Assembly (NCBI RefSeq): GCF_001431205.1
Contig: NZ_LGPC01000011.1
Coordinates: forward strand, 403,596-467,595
Direction of reading: 5' to 3'
From: Staphylococcus sp. NAM3COL9
GTDB lineage: Bacteria; Bacillota; Bacilli; Staphylococcales; Staphylococcaceae
DNA: 64,000 nucleotides
Part shown: positions 59,183-64,000 of the stretch, piece after piece
Position numbering within the stretch: position 1 is the first letter of the stretch
Layout of the letters: each line of letters starts with the position of its first letter
The notes under the pieces: model-generated
Seen by the model: the letters and a program-made list of their open reading frames with translations, nothing else
Database searches by the model: none
Told to the model about the DNA's origin: nothing
Translations under genes and position numbers: made by a program

Positions 59183-59722
59183 TTAAGTTGTTGCTATTAT
59201 TAATTTTTCAACGGGCTGATCATGTGTTTCAACCTCAAAGTCACCAAGTTGGAAGTCATAAAGTAAACTTATCGTCGGTTGTGTATTTTGACTTAAAAAC
59301 TTATCAAAATATCCACCTCCGTATCCAATGCGATACCCACTATGATTAAATACTACGCCAGGTACAATTAATAAATCTAATTGATTTGAAATTTTCGTAT
59401 CAGCTTCTACATGATTAATACCTTTATCATCTGGCCCGATGTGGTCAAGTCTATCTACATTTTTAAATGTCATTTCTTTACTTTGATAGTTTGTTTCAGG
59501 TACAAAAACAGTCTTACCTTCATTAAGCATTTGTTCAATGATAGAATATGTATTTACTTCATGTGGCATAGATAATACAATGCCTACACACTTTGCTGAT
59601 TTATATTCACTCGTATCAAATAAATGATTTGCAAGATATTCATCTGAAGCGTTTTTTTGATTATTCGACATAAAAGATTTCATTAATCCAATTTTATCTT
59701 GGCGTAATACTTTTTTATTCAT
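59183..59722 (-). CDS. 5-formyltetrahydrofolate cyclo-ligase
   Basis: Returns 5-formyl-THF to 5,10-methenyl-THF using ATP. 179 residues: LRQDKIGLMKSF N-terminus, KTVFVPETNYQSKEM, and the substrate/ATP signature DLLIVPGVVFNHSGYRIGYGGGYFDKFL. ATG at 59722 follows GGAAGGTG. B. subtilis yqgN equivalent, same order with rhomboid and yqgQ. Confidence 0.92.
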   Translation of the reverse strand: MNKKVLRQDKIGLMKSFMSNNQKNASDEYLANHLFDTSEYKSAKCVGIVLSMPHEVNTYSIIEQMLNEGKTVFVPETNYQSKEMTFKNVDRLDHIGPDDKGINHVEADTKISNQLDLLIVPGVVFNHSGYRIGYGGGYFDKFLSQNTQPTISLLYDFQLGDFEVETHDQPVEKLIIATT

Positions 59723-59833
59723 AACATACACCTTCCCGTTTATTATACTCCTGTTATTATAACGTTAATGAATTACAATGTCATTAAACTGCATTTTTTA
59801 AAAAAATAATTAATTTAGTCTGCATAAAAAAAT

Positions 59834-59861
59834 AACCAGATTCTAATCAAAGAATCTGGTT
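59834..59861 (-). terminator. Terminator after rpmG
   Basis: AACCAGATTCT and AGAATCTGGTT, loop AATCAA, with a T-run on the minus strand. Confidence 0.88.
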
Positions 59862-59872
59862 CAAAATATAAA

Positions 59873-60022
59873 TTATTTTGTTTCACGGTGCATAGTGTGT
59901 TTATTATCACGAGCACAATGTTTTTTCATTTCTATACGTTCAGGATTAGTACGTTTATTTTTTGTAGTAATGTAGTTTCTTTCTCCACATTCAGTACAAG
60001 CTAGAGTTACGTTTACGCGCAT
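59873..60022 (-). CDS. rpmG: 50S ribosomal protein L33
   Basis: 49 residues: [20 protein letters not shown], then [17 protein letters not shown]. The first CxxC zinc pair is intact, but the second has only one cysteine (CARD), so this is an incomplete zinc-ribbon paralogue; staphylococci carry several L33 genes. Start ATG at 60022 with AAGGAGG upstream. Single gene with terminator. Confidence 0.95.
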   Translation of the reverse strand: MRVNVTLACTECGERNYITTKNKRTNPERIEMKKHCARDNKHTMHRETK

Positions 60023-60152
60023 GCTAATTCCTCCTTACCTTTTCAAAATACGACCTACTAATCATACCATTTAGTTATAAAATTGAAAAGTATTAATTTT
60101 TCAATAAACACCACTATGTCGGTATTTTTGATAAATAGTGCCTTAAGATGAT

Positions 60153-62204
60153 TTAATTTTTGTCTTTTTCTTTAAAATAATAGTTTATTACATCTTTACC
60201 TAAATCTCCTCCGTTTAACCAAGGTTCAGGTACGGGTTGATTGGTATATACGATTGAAAATGCTAATTTTGGATTTTTAATTGGTGCATAGCCAACATAT
60301 GTTGCATTCACTTTAGGCTTGCCATCTTGGAATACTTCTGCTGTTCCTGTTTTACCAGCAGAAGGAACTACGGTATCCTTAAAGCTTGCATACCCTGTAC
60401 CTTCTTCTTTATTAAATGCCATTTTAAACCCTTCTTGCACTTGGTTAACTTCCTCTTCGGTATTATTAACCTTGTTAAGCACATCACCTTTGAATTTCTC
60501 TTTTACTGGACCAAGTGTGTCTTTATTAGTAGCATCCCTTACTTCCAAACCAATATGTGGTTGTACTCTATAGCCATCATTAGCAATCGTAGAAACGTAT
60601 TGTGATAATTGTAACGGTGTATATGTGTCGTACTGACCAATTGCTAAATCTAAAAAGTTACCTGGATTATTAGTTAAAGGTTCAATTTGTCCATTTGTCT
60701 CGTTAGGTAAATCAATACCTGTTTTAACACCTAATCCAACTTGGTTTAAACCTTTACGTAATTTTTGACCTGCTTCCGAAATATCTGAAGGCAATGTCAT
60801 GTTTGGTGTATAAGCAGATCCAGCGATTTTCAATGCTGTTTTAAACATATAGACGTTGGAAGAATGCATCAATGCTTCTTTATCATTAATAGTCACTTTA
60901 CCATCTTGGTTAAAGTAAGAACTTTTCTTAAGTCCACCAGAAAATTCTAATGGCTGGTCAATCATTTCATCGCCTACATCAATTGCACCATTTTGGTATC
61001 CAGCTAATAGCGTACCACCTTTTATAGATGAGCCTACTGCATATTGTGAAGTGAATGCACCGATGTCATAATCTGTTAAATCGCCATTTTTATCAATTTG
61101 TTTACCCGCCATTGCTAAGACATCACCATTGTTGGGATTTTGGACTACAATCATTGCATTATCCATATCCTTAGCACCTTCACTACGCAATTTGTCAATT
61201 TGTTTTTCTAGATACTCTTCAGTTTTTTGCTGCAGTTCTATATCAACACTAAGAACTAAATCATCACCACGTGAGCCCGGATTTATAACTTTCGAGTCAA
61301 TAACATCTCCAGATTTATCCGTAGTATATTTCATTTCTTTCTTCTTACCTTTTAGAATGTCATCATATTGATATTCTAAATAAGATTTACCTACTCGGTC
61401 ATTACGTGAATACCCTTTAGATAAATACTTTTCTGTTAATTCTTTAGGTATTCCTTCTTCACTTGTAGAAACATCACCAAATATCCCTCTCAATGTATCA
61501 TCATATGGGTATTTTCTATCCCAATCCATCGTAGTATTTACTCCTGGCAATTCTGATAATTTTTGAGATACTGCTGCATATTCTTCGTCACTAACGTCTT
61601 CATTTTTAATCATTTGTGGATCTAAAGCCGATCCAGACATCATTTCTCTATATATAGATAAAATCTGCAAATCTTCATCAGTTAATGAATCGGTTTGTTT
61701 AGCACCAATCTTTTTATATAATGAATCATCATAGTCATCTTGAGAAATACTACCATCTTCTAATAACGCTTGTTCTTCTTTCATCAAATTTCCAGCTTTA
61801 TTAGGGTGAATTTGAATCCAATAATCTTGCTTATCTCTATCTGTAATTTTATCTGTATCCATTTCAATTAAGCGAGACAAGTCTTTAGCAATTTTTAAAA
61901 CTTCTGATTGGGTTGTTTTTCGGCCCCTTGCATATGTAATCGCCTTTTTAGATGCATTATCAACGAGAACTTTACCATTTCTATCTAAAATGCGACCTCT
62001 TGGCACAGCTTCATTAACAGTTAAATTCTCACTATTTTTAATAAGTTGCTCATAACGAGATCCTTCAGCAATTTGTAAATAACCCAATCTTAAAACAATT
62101 ACTGCGAAAATGAATACAATAACACCAAAAATAAAACTGATTCTTTTATTCATTGTATTTCTAATCTTTTCATCATTTGATTTTTCTTTTAGTCTTTTTA
62201 GCAA
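60153..62204 (-). CDS. Class B penicillin-binding protein (transpeptidase), PBP3-like
   Basis: Peptidoglycan transpeptidase anchored by one N-terminal helix (~23-46). 683 residues: dimerisation/pedestal domain ~50-330 (AVPRGRILDRNGKVLVDN) and transpeptidase domain with SxxK as SSIKGG (~residue 393), SxN as HSSNVYMF and KTG as AGKTGTAEVF. Equivalent by position, next to sodA, to S. aureus pbp3. Start TTG at 62204 after AGAGGT. Apparently monocistronic. Confidence 0.9.
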   Translation of the reverse strand: MLKRLKEKSNDEKIRNTMNKRISFIFGVIVFIFAVIVLRLGYLQIAEGSRYEQLIKNSENLTVNEAVPRGRILDRNGKVLVDNASKKAITYARGRKTTQSEVLKIAKDLSRLIEMDTDKITDRDKQDYWIQIHPNKAGNLMKEEQALLEDGSISQDDYDDSLYKKIGAKQTDSLTDEDLQILSIYREMMSGSALDPQMIKNEDVSDEEYAAVSQKLSELPGVNTTMDWDRKYPYDDTLRGIFGDVSTSEEGIPKELTEKYLSKGYSRNDRVGKSYLEYQYDDILKGKKKEMKYTTDKSGDVIDSKVINPGSRGDDLVLSVDIELQQKTEEYLEKQIDKLRSEGAKDMDNAMIVVQNPNNGDVLAMAGKQIDKNGDLTDYDIGAFTSQYAVGSSIKGGTLLAGYQNGAIDVGDEMIDQPLEFSGGLKKSSYFNQDGKVTINDKEALMHSSNVYMFKTALKIAGSAYTPNMTLPSDISEAGQKLRKGLNQVGLGVKTGIDLPNETNGQIEPLTNNPGNFLDLAIGQYDTYTPLQLSQYVSTIANDGYRVQPHIGLEVRDATNKDTLGPVKEKFKGDVLNKVNNTEEEVNQVQEGFKMAFNKEEGTGYASFKDTVVPSAGKTGTAEVFQDGKPKVNATYVGYAPIKNPKLAFSIVYTNQPVPEPWLNGGDLGKDVINYYFKEKDKN

Positions 62205-62286
62205 AACAACATACCTCTATTCAAAAGTTCTCACTACAAATGATATATGAAATCAGACAATATTTCTATTATTTTAGTTAAAAAAA

Positions 62287-62312
62287 ATGACGACCTTTGA
62301 AAAGGCCGTCAT
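62287..62312 (-). terminator. Terminator after sodA
   Basis: ATGACGGCCTT pairs with AAGGTCGTCAT on the minus strand (one G-U), loop TTCA, followed by a long T-run. Confidence 0.88.
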
Positions 62313-62326
62313 AATCGCCTGCTTAA

Positions 62327-62926
62327 TTATTTAGCAGCGTTATATAATTCGTCAACTTTTTCCCAATTTACAACGTTCCAGAATGCACTGATATAGTCTG
62401 GACGTTTGTTTTGGTATTTAAGGTAATAAGCATGTTCCCAAACATCTAAGCCTAGGATAGGAGTTTTACCTTCAGTTAATGGGTTATCTTGGTTAGGTGT
62501 AGTAACGATTTCTAATTTACCATCGTTTACAACTAACCATGCCCAACCTGAACCAAAACGTGCTGCAGCTTGGTTAGCAAACTCTTCTTTGAATGCATCT
62601 AAAGAACCCCATTGTTCTTTAATTTTATCAACAACAGTACCTTTTTCTTCAGAGTTTGGAGTTAATAATTCCCAGAATAATGAGTGGTTTAAGTGACCTC
62701 CACCATTATTGCGAACAGCTGTTTGAATGTTTTCTGGTACACTGTCTAAGTTTGCAACAATTTCTTCGATTGATTTAGATTCTAAATCAGTTCCTTCAAC
62801 TGCTGCGTTTAATTTAGTTACATAAGTGTTATGGTGTTTGCCATGGTGAATCTCCATTGTTTGTTGATCAATGTGTGGTTCCAATGCATCAAAACCATAA
62901 GGTAAGTTTGGTAATTCAAAAGCCAT
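62327..62926 (-). CDS. sodA: Superoxide dismutase (Mn/Fe)
   Basis: Dismutates superoxide in the cytoplasm. 199 residues: His ligand in [11 protein letters not shown], second in NHSLFWELL, and Asp/His ligands in [11 protein letters not shown]. Full length for bacterial SodA. ATG at 62926 preceded by AGGAGGATGATT. Highly conserved in staphylococci; used in species typing. A -35/-10-like pair, TTGTTG (62987-62982) and TATGCT (62964-62959) with 17 bases between, may be its promoter. Confidence 0.96.
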   Translation of the reverse strand: MAFELPNLPYGFDALEPHIDQQTMEIHHGKHHNTYVTKLNAAVEGTDLESKSIEEIVANLDSVPENIQTAVRNNGGGHLNHSLFWELLTPNSEEKGTVVDKIKEQWGSLDAFKEEFANQAAARFGSGWAWLVVNDGKLEIVTTPNQDNPLTEGKTPILGLDVWEHAYYLKYQNKRPDYISAFWNVVNWEKVDELYNAAK

Positions 62927-63332
62927 AAATAATCATCCTCCTAATTAATCTTAAATAAAGCATAACAAGTTATATTAATGACAACAATTAATATGCTTGT
63001 GAAAGCAATATATATCGCCATAAAATAATATTTGTCATCTTTAGTTCCTTTATTAGTATATCTCAAATCAGACCTATTTAAACATCTTTGACGAACTATT
63101 TTAAAAATTCAATTTAATTCATACTAACGGCCTATATTTAATCAACTAATTTTTAGTACAAAGAATTATTTTGTGATTTTTTACAAGTTATAAATAATTC
63201 GTTTTTGTAGGATTTTCTATTGTGTAATTTATTCATTCCTGTTTACCTAGCACATAAATAACGATAATTAAATATACAGACCATTAAATTCCTTATAAAT
63301 CAACTTAGAATAATAATTTCAAACTAAAAAAC
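62927..63332. other. Gene-free stretch between zur and sodA
   Basis: AT-rich leader and promoter region of sodA; no plausible coding sequence in either direction. Apart from the -35/-10 pair mentioned for sodA I see no strong motif. Confidence 0.5.
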
Positions 63333-63362
63333 AAGCCAAATGTCTTTATTAACATTGGCTTA
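63333..63362 (-). terminator. Terminator after zur
   Basis: On the minus strand AAGCCAATGT pairs with ACATTTGGCTT (one bulge), followed by GTTTTTTAG. It closes the znuB-zur unit. Confidence 0.75.
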
Positions 63363-63394
63363 TTTTTTATACTCTGAGTTAGTTTAAAATTAAC

Positions 63395-63808
63395 TTAAGC
63401 TTTTTGGCAACATTCACAAACACCATAAATTTCTAATTTGTGTGTATGAATATCTACTTGTGGTAAAAAAGCTTTAATTTGTTCAATTGGGCAAAAATCA
63501 ATCACTTTAGTGTCACCGCATGATTCGCAAATAAAATGATGATGGTGATGATCTGTACAAGCAATTCTAAATTTCATCTCTCCATCAAGTTCTGTACCTT
63601 CTACAATTCCTAAATCTTTAAAAAGATGTAAGTTTCGATATATGGTATCAAAAGAAATACCCGGATAATTTTCATCCATTTTTTGTTGAATATGCTTTGC
63701 ATTAATATATTTGTCTTCAGCAACGAAGATATCTACCATTTCTCGTCTTTTATTTGTATACTTATGACCGTTTGCTTTAATTATATCAATGGCTTCTTCA
63801 GTTTTCAT
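63395..63808 (-). CDS. zur: Zinc uptake regulator Zur (Fur family)
   Basis: Zn-dependent repressor of zinc transport genes. 137 residues: winged helix ([33 protein letters not shown]) and metal-rich C-terminus [21 protein letters not shown] and CECCQKA, giving two CxxC pairs and a His5 cluster. Matches S. aureus Zur, whose gene follows mreA-mreB (a zinc ABC transporter) and lies beside sodA. The start overlaps the permease stop codon by 11 bases. Confidence 0.93.
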   Translation of the reverse strand: MKTEEAIDIIKANGHKYTNKRREMVDIFVAEDKYINAKHIQQKMDENYPGISFDTIYRNLHLFKDLGIVEGTELDGEMKFRIACTDHHHHHFICESCGDTKVIDFCPIEQIKAFLPQVDIHTHKLEIYGVCECCQKA

Positions 63809-64000
63809 TTTTAACAGCCCCTTTTACCGCTCTTATTTTAAATTTCTGGTACATCATCGTTATTGCAAGGATAAGCACAAGTAACACTACAATCACACCA
63901 CCAGGAGAAATGTTCATATAAAATGCTAAGATTAACCCTCCTATGACTGACAGTTCTCCAATAACAACACTTAAGATGATTAACTGTTTAAAACCTTTCG
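63798..64000 (-). CDS. znuB: Zinc ABC transporter permease, C-terminal part (5' beyond window)
   Basis: The last 67 residues are visible: [20 protein letters not shown], then a glycine-rich membrane segment ([20 protein letters not shown]) and a basic tail ending AVKNEN. This fits the C-terminus of an ABC-3 family permease (ZnuB; called MreB in the S. aureus mreAB-zur operon, not the actin homologue). Stop TGA at 63798 lies inside zur, so the genes are coupled. Confidence 0.85.
   Translation of the reverse strand, partial: KGFKQLIILSVVIGELSVIGGLILAFYMNISPGGVIVVLLVLILAITMMYQKFKIRAVKGAVKNEN

Overview
The window is low-GC chromosomal DNA from a Staphylococcus, probably a coagulase-negative species. 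The evidence is gene order and protein sequence: an ebpS / recQ-ypbB / fer / ribU / srrAB / rluB-scpBA / xerD / fur / zwf / gnd / bkd / recN-argR / ispA-xseBA-nusB / accCB-efp / gcv / comG / glk / rhomboid / pbp / sodA / zur backbone, with proteins close to but clearly different from S. aureus. SodA and the repeat-rich EbpS point towards the S. haemolyticus/S. hominis side, but that is recall and not a computed assignment. There are no tRNAs, rRNAs, insertion sequences, prophage genes or CRISPR arrays; this is core genome rather than an island.

Layout. 1-3.3 kb: 3' part of ebpS (minus), then the RecQ helicase gene and its ypbB-type partner, divergent from the ferredoxin gene. 3.9-7.4 kb: ribU under an FMN riboswitch, and the srrAB two-component system. 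7.5-12.2 kb: rluB-scpB-scpA (one overlapping operon), a DUF309 gene, xerD, fur and an ADP-ribose pyrophosphatase gene. 12.4-25 kb: redox and carbon enzymes (aldo/keto reductase, SDR, proC, rnz, zwf, an AraC regulator, a frameshifted malA with malR, gnd, an M20 peptidase) and a tiny Prli42-like membrane peptide gene. 25.3-36.1 kb: aromatic-acid exporter, bacilliredoxin, then the branched-chain 2-oxoacid dehydrogenase cluster (lpdA-bkdAA-bkdAB-bkdB). That cluster is preceded by an intact ptb, a decayed buk, and recN-argR. 36.4-43.6 kb: ispA-xseB-xseA-nusB, an Asp23-family gene, accC-accB, efp, an Xaa-Pro peptidase. 43.7-50.5 kb: a lipoprotein gene plus a small membrane gene, lipM, a rhodanese, and gcvT-gcvPA-gcvPB under a glycine riboswitch. 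50.4-56.6 kb: aroK, the seven-gene comG operon, a metallo-beta-lactamase-fold hydrolase, an MTH1187-family gene and glk. 56.6-57.5 kb: an unusually long gene-free stretch. 57.5-64 kb: yqgQ, rhomboid gluP, 5-formyl-THF cyclo-ligase, rpmG, a class B PBP, sodA, zur and the end of a zinc ABC permease gene.

Functional links. zwf and gnd (oxidative pentose phosphate), fer, SrrAB, BrxB and SodA form a redox theme. Bkd with the lipoyl enzymes (LpdA, LipM, GcvP/T) ties branched-chain fatty-acid precursor supply to lipoate metabolism. Most genes from 19 kb onwards are on the minus strand, in compact overlapping operons separated by clear hairpin terminators.

The most notable observations are: the wrecked butyrate kinase gene beside an intact ptb; the single-base homopolymer frameshift in malA; an SrrB lacking the two cysteines described as redox-sensitive in S. 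aureus; a 12-bp hairpin with a U-tract that contains the comGA Shine-Dalgarno and runs into its start codon; a -1 frame relationship between comGE and comGF across an A7 run; and a glycine aptamer beginning one base after the aroK stop codon. I did not find a clearly new multi-gene system.
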